A stretch of DNA of 64,000 nt, from assembly GCF_003056345.1 (NCBI RefSeq), contig NZ_PYWB01000004.1, positions 186,001-250,000 of the forward strand, written 5' to 3'. The notes beneath the pieces were generated by a model. The model worked only from the letters and a program-made list of their open reading frames with translations. It did not search any database and was not told where the DNA came from. This stretch comes from Devosia submarina. Lineage in GTDB: Bacteria; Pseudomonadota; Alphaproteobacteria; Rhizobiales; Devosiaceae. This document shows positions 1-8,490 of this stretch, piece by piece; the stretch's first letter is position 1, and the number at the start of each line of letters is the position of its first letter. Made by a program: the position numbers and the translations under genes.

Positions 1-822
1 CGTATCCACCTCTTCGGCATATTCGCCGGGGTCGAACTCGGGGCCGAGCATGATGCGCACATCGTCCAGTTCGGCACGTGCATCGGCGATAAAGGTGTCG
101 TTGCCAACCTTGCGGATCAGGGAAGCTGCGAGTTCGTCGTGTTCGTCCTCGATCTCACCGACAACGGCTTCCAGCAGGTCCTCAATGGTCACAAGGCCGT
201 CTGTACCGCCATATTCGTCGACCACAATGGCCATGTGGACGCGCGAGGCACGCATGGATTGCAGCAGATCACCCACTGGCATGAAGGTTGGCACGAACAT
301 GGCCGTGCGCACCAATTCGAGCTTGTTGATCTTTTGCTTGAGTACGCTGGAGACCAGCTTGACCGGCACATCCTTGGTCGGGTCCGTCACCGCTTCGGTG
401 ATCTTGCCCAGCGTATCCTTGACGTGGATGAAGCCCAATATGTTGTCGAGTCCGTCGTCATACACGGGCAGGCGCGAATGACCGACCTGGCGGAACTTGG
501 CAAGGAGCGTGCCGAGATTAGCGTCGGCCTCGATCGCCTGGATATCCGAGCGCTCCACCATCACGTCGCCAACTGAGACATTGCCGAGCTTGAGCACGTT
601 CTGGAGAATCGTGCGCTCGCTTTCCGAGAAGTCGGCTGATTCAGCGCTCCCCTGCTCGTCGAGCGCTACCTGCAGATCGTCGCGCAGAGAAACCGTTCCG
701 CGTGCCAACATGGCCCTGAAACGGTTCCAGATGGACGGTCCGCGCGCTGGCGTCGGGGAGGAACTAGATGGAGGTTCGGCTGGTGTGGGCGCCGAGTGAC
801 CCGTACTGTCGCTATCGTTCAT
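1..822 (-). CDS. corC: CorC/HlyC-type CBS-domain protein (partial, runs off left edge)
   Basis: Translating the minus strand from the ATG at 822 gives 274 codons with no stop before the window edge, so the C-terminus is missing. The N-terminal ~30 residues are rich in Ser, Pro and Thr and look disordered. Two CBS-like segments follow (from about residue 85, with a VSVGDVMVERSDI stretch, and about 175-225, ending in GGTDGLVTIEDLLEAVVGEI). The beginning of the CorC/HlyC transporter-associated domain follows, with an acidic linker after the second CBS. There are no transmembrane segments, as expected of the short soluble CorC class linked to Mg/Co efflux or membrane integrity. It is the last gene of phoH-ybeY-corC. 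In related bacteria lnt follows; here lnt lies elsewhere. Confidence 0.88.
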   Translation of the reverse strand, partial: MNDSDSTGHSAPTPAEPPSSSSPTPARGPSIWNRFRAMLARGTVSLRDDLQVALDEQGSAESADFSESERTILQNVLKLGNVSVGDVMVERSDIQAIEADANLGTLLAKFRQVGHSRLPVYDDGLDNILGFIHVKDTLGKITEAVTDPTKDVPVKLVSSVLKQKINKLELVRTAMFVPTFMPVGDLLQSMRASRVHMAIVVDEYGGTDGLVTIEDLLEAVVGEIEDEHDELAASLIRKVGNDTFIADARAELDDVRIMLGPEFDPGEYAEEVDT

Positions 823-889
823 GGTGTGTCGCCGCCAGAAGCGGCTCGTTGATCCTTACGCGGGAAATGCGGAGCTTTGGGCTTCCGCG

Positions 890-1354
890 TCAATCGGCAT
901 AGGGGTCCGCAACCCCGAGCTTTGCCAATATCTGTGTTTCGAGGCCCTCCATTTCGAGAGCTTCTTCATCAGTGAGGTGATCATAGCCCAAAATATGGAG
1001 AAATCCATGCACCACAAGGTGACGGAAGTGATCTGTGAACGAAACACCCTGTTCGGCCGCCTCCTGTTCCAGCGTTTCGCGCGCCAGGGTAATGTCGCCC
1101 AGAATGCCGGAAACAGCCCCAAAGGGCTCAATTTGGGGGAAGCTCAACACGTTGGTGGAACTATCCTTGCCGCGCCACTCGCGGTTGAGCTCTTGCTGTT
1201 CCGCATCATTGGTGAGGAGGATGGAAAGCTCCGCCGCGCCCTTGAGCTTGGCTTTTGATCCTTCCAGTGCAGCGAGCACGGCCTGTTCGGCCACGGCATC
1301 AAGATCGGACGGCCACAGTTCATCATTGCGGATAACAGCGATTTCAAGCGGCAA
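890..1354 (-). CDS. ybeY: Endoribonuclease YbeY (rRNA maturation factor)
   Basis: A 154-residue protein of normal family length. The zinc-binding signature HGFLHILGYDH sits near the C-terminus with metal ligands His116, His120 and His126. The conserved TNVLSFP segment is at about 67-73. YbeY is a single-strand-specific metallo-RNase that acts in 16S rRNA 3'-end maturation and ribosome quality control. The ATG at 1354 lies 5 bases after the phoH stop, and corC follows 67 bases downstream, so the three are probably one transcript. Confidence 0.95.
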   Translation of the reverse strand: MPLEIAVIRNDELWPSDLDAVAEQAVLAALEGSKAKLKGAAELSILLTNDAEQQELNREWRGKDSSTNVLSFPQIEPFGAVSGILGDITLARETLEQEAAEQGVSFTDHFRHLVVHGFLHILGYDHLTDEEALEMEGLETQILAKLGVADPYAD

Positions 1355-1359
1355 GGAGC

Positions 1360-2439
1360 TCAGCGGACGACCCCTTCGGCAGCTTTTTCCGCGAGCTTCT
1401 TGGTTGCATCGGCCTCGTAGGCGCGAACGATGCGGCCCACAAGGGCATGTCGCACAACGTCCTTGTCGTTGAAGCGGGAGACATGAATGCCTTCAACGCC
1501 ATCCAGCAGATGGACGGCTTCCACGAGGCCCGACTTTTCCCCACGCGGCAAATCGACCTGCGTAGGGTCGCCCGTAACGATCATTTTCGAGTTCTCGCCC
1601 AAGCGGGTCAGGAACATCTTCATCTGCATGGACGTGGTGTTCTGCGCTTCGTCCAGGATCACCACGGCATTAGCCAAGGTGCGGCCGCGCATGAAGGCCA
1701 GGGGGGCCACTTCGATGATGCCTGATGTGATGCAGCGCTCGACATTTTCGGGCTTCATCATATCGTAAAGCGCATCATAAAGCGGACGCAAATAGGGGTC
1801 GACCTTCTCCTTCATGTCCCCGGGCAAAAACCCCAGGCGCTCGCCCGCTTCGACAGCTGGCCGGGACAGGATGATGCGGTTGATGTCACCGCGCTCAAGC
1901 AGGGACGCGGCATGGGCAACGGCCAAATAGGTCTTGCCGGTACCGGCCGGACCAACACCGAACACCAATTCGCTCCGCTCCATGGCCCGCATATACGCAT
2001 CTTGCGCGGGCGTGCGGGCAACAATGGTGGATTTGCGCGTGGCAATCTGGGCCATGCGCACCTTGCCCTTACGCTCAAGCGTTGGGAGGGTGAGCTGGGA
2101 ATCCTCGGTCTGGATCATGCGGATCACACCGTCCACATCAGAGATGTCGATGGTGCGTCCTTCCTCGAGCGAGCCATAAAGCGATTCGAGCGAGCGGCGC
2201 GCCTGGTCGACGGCAGAGGCAGCGCCCTTGAGCAGCACGTGATTACCGCGCGGTGTCGCCGAAACCTTGAGCCGCTGTTCGATCAGGGCCAGGTTCTGGT
2301 CAAAATCGCCATAAAGCTGCGCCGCAAGGCGATTGTCATCAAAAGCGAGTTCTAGCTGGGATGCGAGTGCGTTGTCTGCTGTTGGGGGCAAATGCCTGCT
2401 CAAACTGGTGTGGCTCCGAGGATGCGGCACAATTTGCAC
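1360..2439 (-). CDS. ybeZ: PhoH-like ATPase (YbeZ)
   Basis: A 359-residue PhoH-family P-loop ATPase. Walker A GPAGTGKT is at about 163-170 and Walker B VVILDE at about 259-264. A KH-like N-terminal part (about 40-95) precedes the ATPase domain. The partner YbeY is encoded directly downstream; the pair acts in RNA metabolism and ribosome maturation. The start chosen is GTG at 2439. No strong ribosome-binding site precedes it, so a start some codons downstream is possible. miaB, which often lies upstream in relatives, is not here; a divergent FMN reductase is. Confidence 0.93.
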   Translation of the reverse strand: MQIVPHPRSHTSLSRHLPPTADNALASQLELAFDDNRLAAQLYGDFDQNLALIEQRLKVSATPRGNHVLLKGAASAVDQARRSLESLYGSLEEGRTIDISDVDGVIRMIQTEDSQLTLPTLERKGKVRMAQIATRKSTIVARTPAQDAYMRAMERSELVFGVGPAGTGKTYLAVAHAASLLERGDINRIILSRPAVEAGERLGFLPGDMKEKVDPYLRPLYDALYDMMKPENVERCITSGIIEVAPLAFMRGRTLANAVVILDEAQNTTSMQMKMFLTRLGENSKMIVTGDPTQVDLPRGEKSGLVEAVHLLDGVEGIHVSRFNDKDVVRHALVGRIVRAYEADATKKLAEKAAEGVVR

Positions 2440-2492
2440 CGCTTCGAGATAACGAGGCTAGGACGATTTCCGTGCCATGTCTTGCGCTATAT

Positions 2493-2506
2493 TGTGTTCA
2501 AACACA
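2493..2506. promoter_or_regulatory. 14-bp palindrome between divergent phoH and FMN reductase genes
   Basis: TGTGTTCAAACACA is a perfect inverted repeat (6-bp arms, 2-bp centre) in the ~200-bp divergent intergenic region. It could be an operator for either direction. No regulator is encoded nearby, so the assignment is inference only. Confidence 0.25.
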
Positions 2507-2636
2507 GTCTGAGCAAGTGCCGCGCTGAAACGCTTACCGCCTGGTAGACCAGAGCAATGGGTCAGTACACTACTAGGCTGGCTTGCACAGGCTGGAACAC
2601 GTGGGCAGATTGCCCCGTGAAAATCGGGAATTTGCC

Positions 2637-3182
2637 ATGCCAACTGCACTGACCCTGTCGGGCTCCATTCGCCAGGGATCGTTCAACAAGAGCTTGCAGG
2701 CGCATATGGACCGCCAACTCGGGACGGCTGGCGTGTCGGTCAGTTCCATCGACCTGAGCGATTTTCCGATGCCAATCTTCAACGAAGATCTGGAGGCCGA
2801 GCACACCCCGAACGCTGCTCCTCAGCTCGCCGAGCTCTGGCGAACGCACGACATCATCTTTATTGCTACGCCTGAATACAATGGCGGCTTGCCTCCCCTG
2901 CTGGTTAACACCGTCACCTGGCTGAGCCGGCAGAAGCCTAGCCCCTTTCGGTATGCCGTGTTCGGTATTGGCGGGGTGAGTTCGGGCAAGTACGGCACGA
3001 TCTGGGGCCTGAGCCATCTGCGCGAGTCCCTCACCAAGATGGGCGCGCTTGTGGTGCCAACGCTCTTAGGGATTGGGCCAGCGGAACAAGCCTTTGACCA
3101 GGAAGGCAATCCGGTGGAGCCGGGCATTATCCGCAAGATCGACCAGATGGTGCACGAACTCACCCACTTTAGCCGAGGCTAA
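2637..3182 (+). CDS. NADPH-dependent FMN reductase family protein
   Basis: 181 residues with a flavodoxin-like fold signature: LSGSIRQGSFNK at the N-terminus (about 7-18, FMN phosphate loop) and ATPEYNGGLPP at about 77-87, the flavin-contacting motif of the NADPH-dependent FMN/azo/chromate reductase family. The ATG at 2637 is chosen over an in-frame TTG at 2583 because the family begins right at the PTALTLSGS strand. The substrate cannot be told from sequence. The histidine phosphatase gene follows 4 bases after the stop, so the two are probably co-transcribed. Confidence 0.88.
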   Translation: MPTALTLSGSIRQGSFNKSLQAHMDRQLGTAGVSVSSIDLSDFPMPIFNEDLEAEHTPNAAPQLAELWRTHDIIFIATPEYNGGLPPLLVNTVTWLSRQKPSPFRYAVFGIGGVSSGKYGTIWGLSHLRESLTKMGALVVPTLLGIGPAEQAFDQEGNPVEPGIIRKIDQMVHELTHFSRG

Positions 3183-3186
3183 AAAG

Positions 3187-3798
3187 ATGCGCGCGCTCTA
3201 TGTCACTCACCCGCAGGTAGAGATCGCTCCAAACATTCCCGTTCCGCTTTGGGGCCTCTCCGAGCAGGGACGGCAAAGGGCCATGCAGTTTGCGGGAAAG
3301 GGAATCGTACCGGAAGGCGCCGTGATCTTCTCCAGCGGCGAGCGCAAGGCTGTGGAACTAGCGGAAATATTGGCGCGACAAACGGGAGCAAAGGTAATCA
3401 CCGATCACCAGATGGGCGAAAATGATCGGAGCGCCACCGGTTTCTTGCCGCCTGCACTATTCGAGCAAATGGCGGACCGTTTCTTTGCCGAGCCCGACCG
3501 AAGTGCCGATGGATGGGAGCGCGCCGTGGATGCGCAGGAGCGTATTGTTGGAGCGGTTCGAACTGCGCTCTTGAGCGTGCCGGAAGGAACGCCTGCAATA
3601 TTCTGCGGTCATGGCGCGGTGGGCACTTTGCTCAAATGCCATGTCGACAAGCGTCCCATTGCCCGCGCCGAGGATCAGAGCCGGCATGGCGACAAGGGTG
3701 GCGGCAATTGCTTTGTGTTCGATCTCGAGGAGATGGTTCTGGGCTGTGAGTGGACTCCAATGGAGGCGTTTGGGCCAGAATGGCTAGAGATTGGGTAA
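3187..3798 (+). CDS. Histidine phosphatase superfamily protein
   Basis: 203 residues, start ATG 3187. The N-terminal catalytic motif is THP rather than the usual RHG: the phospho-accepting His is kept but the preceding Arg is Thr. Other family marks are WGLSEQGRQRA, SSGERKAVELAEIL and FCGHGAVGTLL, which supplies the second catalytic His. The His-phosphatase fold is therefore clear, but activity on classical substrates is uncertain. The last 15 bases overlap the 3' end of the convergent small gene at 3784-3999. Confidence 0.8.
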   Translation: MRALYVTHPQVEIAPNIPVPLWGLSEQGRQRAMQFAGKGIVPEGAVIFSSGERKAVELAEILARQTGAKVITDHQMGENDRSATGFLPPALFEQMADRFFAEPDRSADGWERAVDAQERIVGAVRTALLSVPEGTPAIFCGHGAVGTLLKCHVDKRPIARAEDQSRHGDKGGGNCFVFDLEEMVLGCEWTPMEAFGPEWLEIG

Positions 3799-3999
3799 AA
3801 GGACGATCTCGGCTCGGCTTAACTCCTGGGCCAAGGCGCTGACCGCCTTTTCTGCCTCCTGTTCCACATCAGACAGTGCTGTCCCAAACGGGACCTCAAG
3901 TCCCAAATGCTTGGACGGATCGTCGGACCAGACAAAGACCACAAAGGATTTCCGGTTCTGGAAATCGTGGTTGAGATTGGTGATCATAAGTTTGGACAT
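3784..3999 (-). CDS. Small hypothetical protein (71 aa)
   Basis: A 71-residue soluble protein of unknown family. The ATG at 3999 is preceded by a GGAGAG ribosome-binding site about 6 bases upstream, which supports real translation. The C-terminal half looks alpha-helical (EQEAEKAVSALAQEL). There is no signal peptide and no membrane segment. It converges on and slightly overlaps the phosphatase gene. Its function is not recognised. Confidence 0.65.
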   Translation of the reverse strand: MSKLMITNLNHDFQNRKSFVVFVWSDDPSKHLGLEVPFGTALSDVEQEAEKAVSALAQELSRAEIVLLPNL

Positions 4000-4121
4000 G
4001 AGCGCTCTCCAGGGTGGACCGACAGCTTAACGTTTCGGCATGCGCCATCAAGCCAGGCGGGTTGCCGCCGTATCTGGTTTGCTCTAGTTCAAGCTTAGCG
4101 CACTATATCGCAGGAGCATCC

Positions 4122-4820
4122 ATGACCGGCCAGTTGATTGTTGGGTTAGATGTTTCCTCCCGCGCCAGGGCAGAGCAGCTCGTCGAGCAACTCGGCGATG
4201 CGGTGGATTTCTACAAAATCGGTTATCAATGCTTCTATGGCGCAGATGGCCTTGCCTTAGGGAAGTCGTTGATTGCGGCTGGCAAAAAGGTCTTTTTCGA
4301 TCTGAAGCTCCTGGACATCGACAACACCGTGGAACAGGGGGTTGCGGCCTTTGCCCAAACAGGCGCTGCCATGCTGACCGTCCACGCTTACCCAAAAACG
4401 ATGCGCGCAGCTGCAAAAGCGGCGGCTGGAACTGGTCTTTGCGTCCTGGGTGTGACGGTGCTGACTTCCATGGACGATGCCGATGTCAAGGAAGCCGGCT
4501 ATGAGCGCGATGCGGCCGGCCTTGTGGCGCTGCGTGCCCAGCAGGCACGGGACGCCGGCATTGGCGGGATTGTTTCCTCGCCCCACGAAGCCGAAATGGT
4601 ACGCACCATTGTTGGGCCGAAAATGCAAATTGTGACGCCCGGTATTCGTCCCACTGGCGCAGCGGCGGGCGACCAGAAGCGCGTCATGGGTCCGGCTGAG
4701 GCCTTAGGAGCAGGGGCCACGCACCTTGTTGTGGCACGGCCGATCATCGAAGCGCCCAATCCAGCGGCAGCGGCCCGGGCCATCCTTGCCGAGATGAACA
4801 CCGGATCAAGGCTGGCGTGA
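4122..4820 (+). CDS. pyrF: Orotidine 5'-phosphate decarboxylase
   Basis: 232 residues, usual for bacterial OMP decarboxylase, which makes UMP in the last step of pyrimidine synthesis. Visible marks are VGLDV near the N-terminus, the catalytic Asp-Lys-Asp array in [12 protein letters not shown] (Asp60, Lys62, Asp65), TPGIRP as the phosphate-binding loop, and HLVVARPI near the end. AGGAG lies 8 bases before the ATG at 4122, which decides this start over upstream in-frame codons. The stop overlaps the next start. Confidence 0.95.
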   Translation: MTGQLIVGLDVSSRARAEQLVEQLGDAVDFYKIGYQCFYGADGLALGKSLIAAGKKVFFDLKLLDIDNTVEQGVAAFAQTGAAMLTVHAYPKTMRAAAKAAAGTGLCVLGVTVLTSMDDADVKEAGYERDAAGLVALRAQQARDAGIGGIVSSPHEAEMVRTIVGPKMQIVTPGIRPTGAAAGDQKRVMGPAEALGAGATHLVVARPIIEAPNPAAAARAILAEMNTGSRLA

Positions 4821-5584
4821 TGCGTTATTCCGCCTGTGTCGACATGCTGTTTGTTCGCGAGACACAGAGCATTGCCGAGCGCATTCATTTGGCCAGGGCC
4901 GCCGGCATGGACGCGGTGGAGTTCTGGCTTTGGAGCAACAAGGATCTCGACGCCATCGAGGATGCGCTCGGGGCGACCGGGGTCAAGCTTGCCGCCATTG
5001 TAGCCGAACCTTTTGCCGAACTCACCCGCACCACTGACCATGACCGTTTTCTTGAGGGCCTAGCCTCTAGCCTTCAGGTCGCCAAGCGCCTCGGTGCCCC
5101 CGTGATGATCGCCCAGGCAGGTCCTGAACTCAGCAATGTTCCACGTGAAACGCAGCACGATGCTGTGGTGGAGGCGATGCGGCGGTCAGCCCTCGTGCTG
5201 GAAGGCTCGGGCGTGCGGCTGGCGCTGGAGCCGCTCAATACGCTGGTTGATCACCAAGGCTATTATCTCGCATCCACCAGCGAGGGGCTCGACATCATTG
5301 ATGAGGTCGGCCGGCCCGAGATCGCGCTGCTTTATGATCTCTACCATTCCATGGTGATGGGAGAACAAACGGCGGAGGTCCTGGCGGGGCGCGTCGACCG
5401 CATTGCCCATATCCATGTTGCCGACCATCCCAGGCGAAACCAGCCAGGAACAGGGGAACTGCCAATTCCACAAAGCCTCGATTGGCTCCGGGCAAAAGGC
5501 TATAACGGCTATACGGGGCTTGAATTCCGCCCCACTGGTCTGACTGCCGATGCGCTGGCTGAAACGCGCGCGATCTTCGGCTAG
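4820..5584 (+). CDS. Hydroxypyruvate-isomerase-like sugar phosphate isomerase/epimerase
   Basis: 254 residues of an AP-endonuclease-2-type TIM barrel. Family marks: ALEPLNTLVDHQGYYL with a metal-ligand Glu, LLYDLYHSMVM with the conserved Asp and His, HIHVADHPRRNQPG, and a final TGLEFRP with a Glu ligand. This pattern fits hydroxypyruvate isomerase (Hyi) and its paralogues, which interconvert hydroxypyruvate and tartronate semialdehyde. Exact substrate unproven. The ATG at 4820 overlaps the pyrF stop (TGATG), so translation is probably coupled. The 3' end overlaps the convergent kinase gene by 4 bases. Confidence 0.78.
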   Translation: MRYSACVDMLFVRETQSIAERIHLARAAGMDAVEFWLWSNKDLDAIEDALGATGVKLAAIVAEPFAELTRTTDHDRFLEGLASSLQVAKRLGAPVMIAQAGPELSNVPRETQHDAVVEAMRRSALVLEGSGVRLALEPLNTLVDHQGYYLASTSEGLDIIDEVGRPEIALLYDLYHSMVMGEQTAEVLAGRVDRIAHIHVADHPRRNQPGTGELPIPQSLDWLRAKGYNGYTGLEFRPTGLTADALAETRAIFG

Positions 5585-6585
5585 CCCACCAAACCGTGCT
5601 GCTTGGTGAGATCGTGCAGATCAAGCTGCGGGCGGGCGCCGATATGGGAGATCACTTCGCTGGCCGCCAGGCACCCTGTTTGAAGGGCTGATTGCAGCGA
5701 CTGGCCGCGTGCCATGCCAAGCAAAAAGCCCGAGGCGAACAAATCGCCTGCGCCAGTGGCGTCCACGACCCCATCGACGGGGAAAGCTGGAACCGACACG
5801 ATCTCCCCATTGTGGATCGCCATGGCGCCGTCGGCACCCATGGTGATGGCAGCCAGTTCAGCATCCTTGGCAATTTCGCGCACGGCTTCGCCGAGGTCTT
5901 CCGTCTGGTAAAGTGATTTAAGCTCATGCACATTGGCGAAAACATAGTCGATGGTTTTGGACCGGATGAGGTCCAGGAACTCGGCGCGGTAACGATCAAC
6001 GCAGAACGGGTCCGACAAGGTAAAGGCGGCAGCCCGCTCGCTCTTGTGCGCATAATGCGCGGCAAGGACAAAGGCTTTCTTGGACTCCACGGGATCCCAC
6101 AAAAAACCTTCCATATAAGTGATGGCGGCGGACCCAATCTCGTCTGGCTTGATGTCTTGCTCAGTCAGCTGGTGGCAAGCGCCCAAATAAGTGTTCATGG
6201 TGCGCTCTCCGCTTTCGCTGAGAAAAATCATCGAGCGGGCAGTCAGGGCGCCATTCTTGAGGCGCGACGTGGAATAATGAACCCCGAGGGCGCCAAGGTC
6301 TGCTTCAAACACATCGCCCAGCGGATCATCAGCCACCTTGCCCACGAACGCCGCCCGACCTCCGAGCGAAGCAACGCCGGCGGCTGTATTCGCCGCACTG
6401 CCGCCCGAGATCTGCTGCCGGCTCAATGGCATCTTGCTGTAGAGCTCTTCTGCCCGCTCGGTATCGATCAGGTGCATGATGCCTTCGGTCATGCCCTCAC
6501 GTTCGATAAACCCGGGCTCCACGGGCGCGATGATGTCGACGATCGCATTGCCGATGGTCAGAACGTCGAAGCGGGTTTCGGTCAT
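5581..6585 (-). CDS. PfkB-family kinase, adenosine kinase type
   Basis: 334 residues of a ribokinase-like carbohydrate kinase. It has SGGSAANTAAGVASLGG (about 60-76, first PfkB signature) and DATGAGDLFASGFLLG (about 279-294, second signature, with the catalytic-base Asp in GAGD). The N-terminal FDVLTIGNAIVDIIAPV and the NTYLGACHQL segment are typical of the alphaproteobacterial adenosine kinase group, so purine nucleoside salvage is likely. Other PfkB sugar kinases remain possible. It is monocistronic and convergent with the isomerase gene. Confidence 0.82.
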   Translation of the reverse strand: MTETRFDVLTIGNAIVDIIAPVEPGFIEREGMTEGIMHLIDTERAEELYSKMPLSRQQISGGSAANTAAGVASLGGRAAFVGKVADDPLGDVFEADLGALGVHYSTSRLKNGALTARSMIFLSESGERTMNTYLGACHQLTEQDIKPDEIGSAAITYMEGFLWDPVESKKAFVLAAHYAHKSERAAAFTLSDPFCVDRYRAEFLDLIRSKTIDYVFANVHELKSLYQTEDLGEAVREIAKDAELAAITMGADGAMAIHNGEIVSVPAFPVDGVVDATGAGDLFASGFLLGMARGQSLQSALQTGCLAASEVISHIGARPQLDLHDLTKQHGLVG

Positions 6586-6735
6586 GTGCGGGTCCGGACG
6601 GAGGGAGAAAAGCCGAGTGCGGGTTTAGAGGAACTGCCCCTTTGGCGCAACGACCAAGGCAGTCGAGCCGCCTTGACGCCTCAGCCCCTTCCGGCGACTT
6701 TGCCGCATGCATTCTGATTCCCCGACAGAGACGCC

Positions 6736-8349
6736 ATGACCTGGCTGGCCGAAACCGCCATGTTGAGCCACGGCTGGCGCCGCTTTCTCCTTCTGCTGAT
6801 TGCAGGCGCAATTGCGGGCTTGTCGGTGCCCCCGCTCTTTGTTCTGCCAGCACTGTTCATCAGCTTCCCGTTTTGGGTCTGGTGCCTTGATGGTGCCGAG
6901 CCGGGTCGCGGCTGGCGGCGCTTTTTCGGACAGGCCTTTGCCATAGGCTTTGCTTTTGGCTGGGGCTATTTCACCGTCGCCTTTCATTGGCTTGGCGCCG
7001 CGTTTTTCGTAGACGGCGGGATCATGATTGCGCTCATGCCGTTCGCCATTCTGGCGCTGGCAGCGTTGATCGCCTTCTTTTGGGGCCTTGGCAGCGCTCT
7101 TGCGCATCTGTTCTGGAGCCACGGGCCATGGCGCATTGTGACGCTGGGGACCTTCATCACCATTGCCGAATGGGCGCGTGGCCACGTGCTCACGGGCTTT
7201 CCGTTCGACCTTTTAGGTTATGCGCTGACCCCAACTGACGAGATGATGCAGATCACCTCGGTAATTGGTGTTTACGGGCTGACCTTTGTTGCAGCGCTGC
7301 TGGCGCTGACACCCGCCTTGATCTGGCCAGCTAGCAACAGGAGCCTCAGCAGGCGCCTGTTGCCGTTCTTTCTGGCGATCCTGGTCATCGCCGTGCAACT
7401 TGGTTACGGCTTCAATCGCTTGGCTGGAACAATCTCCACCGAGCGCACCGATATTGCAATGCGCCTTGTCCAGCCCATGGTGTACGAGCATTCGGATTGG
7501 GGCAATGTTGATCCGGCTGCCTTGATCGACAAGCTGCTGATGATCTCCGAAATGCGGATGGACCCAGCCGATCAGGGGCTGGCTGATATCACCCACCTTG
7601 TCTGGCCGGAATCCAGCCTGCCGTTCTTTTTGTCCTCCTACCCCGATGCGCTGGCCCGCATTGCCCGGCTCCTGCCGGACACAGCAACCTTGCTGGCCGG
7701 CATTCCGCGCCAGCAGTTTGAGCCAGGGCAAACGCAAAGTGCAGGCCCGCCGTTCAATGCCCTGCTGGCCATCGATACCAGCGGCGAGATCATTGCGTCC
7801 TACGACAAGTCTCATCTGGTACCCTTTGGCGAATTCCTGCCATTCAGCCAGTTCTTTTCCCGGCTCGGCATCAAGCAGTTCGTGCCCGGGGCCGAGGGCT
7901 GGGCGCATGGCGATGCCCGACGTCGCCTTATGAGCTTGCCCAGTACTCCGGCCTTTCTGGCGCTGATTTGCTACGAGATTCTGTTTTCGGGCGATCTGGG
8001 TGACACAGCAGGCGCGCAGTTCATTCTCAACATCACCAATGATGCCTGGTTCGACCATTCTATTGGACCGGCGCAGCATGCCCATCATGCTCGAGTACGG
8101 GCTGTGGAGGAGGGCCTGAGCTTGATCCGCGCCGCCAATACTGGCCTGACCTTCACCACCGATCCGCTTGGGCGGGTCACGGCCGGTATTGCCCCGCTGC
8201 AAATGGCAGTGCTCGATGTCCGGCCGCATGAACGGCTCCCCGCCACAGTTTTTTCCCAGCTGCGTCATTGGCCTTTGTTGATCGCCATCATTGCAGGCCT
8301 CCTGATATCCCTTGTGGTTTCCCGCCGCGGACGCCGCGCCAGAGTATAG
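6736..8349 (+). CDS. lnt: Apolipoprotein N-acyltransferase
   Basis: 537 residues. The N-terminal ~210 residues carry several hydrophobic spans, followed by a periplasmic carbon-nitrogen hydrolase (nitrilase-like) domain and a last membrane helix at about 507-530. The catalytic triad is visible: Glu292 in WPESS, Lys358 in YDKSH and Cys412 in ICYE. The enzyme adds the third acyl chain to lipoproteins in the inner membrane. The start is the ATG at 6736. corC normally precedes it in relatives; here it heads the metK side alone. Confidence 0.94.
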   Translation: MTWLAETAMLSHGWRRFLLLLIAGAIAGLSVPPLFVLPALFISFPFWVWCLDGAEPGRGWRRFFGQAFAIGFAFGWGYFTVAFHWLGAAFFVDGGIMIALMPFAILALAALIAFFWGLGSALAHLFWSHGPWRIVTLGTFITIAEWARGHVLTGFPFDLLGYALTPTDEMMQITSVIGVYGLTFVAALLALTPALIWPASNRSLSRRLLPFFLAILVIAVQLGYGFNRLAGTISTERTDIAMRLVQPMVYEHSDWGNVDPAALIDKLLMISEMRMDPADQGLADITHLVWPESSLPFFLSSYPDALARIARLLPDTATLLAGIPRQQFEPGQTQSAGPPFNALLAIDTSGEIIASYDKSHLVPFGEFLPFSQFFSRLGIKQFVPGAEGWAHGDARRRLMSLPSTPAFLALICYEILFSGDLGDTAGAQFILNITNDAWFDHSIGPAQHAHHARVRAVEEGLSLIRAANTGLTFTTDPLGRVTAGIAPLQMAVLDVRPHERLPATVFSQLRHWPLLIAIIAGLLISLVVSRRGRRARV

Positions 8350-8382
8350 GAAGCGAAATCGTGCTCCAAAACGGCAAGGTGG

Positions 8383-8490
8383 GATATCAAGCTTTCTTTA
8401 TATCCGCCTTGACCAGAGGGTGAGCCGATGTCACAAACCCCTCGAAACAGCTTCCGAATGGCGTGTTTCGGATAGTTCAGGGGATTTTTC
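8383..8490 (+). promoter_or_regulatory. Structured metK leader, candidate SAM-sensing riboswitch
   Basis: Two hairpins fill the leader. The first pairs GGATAT with ATATCC around 8384-8405. The second pairs CGAAACA (8443-8449) with TGTTTCG (8464-8470) around the 14-nt loop GCTTCCGAATGGCG. AGGGGA (8479-8484), the ribosome-binding site of metK, can pair with CCCCT (8438-8442), or as a pseudoknot with TTCC of the loop. From memory, the SAM/SAH riboswitch found before metK in Rhodobacterales has a loop of the form ACGGCUUCCUGGCG and a pseudoknot with the ribosome-binding site; the resemblance is suggestive but not exact. Confidence 0.4.
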
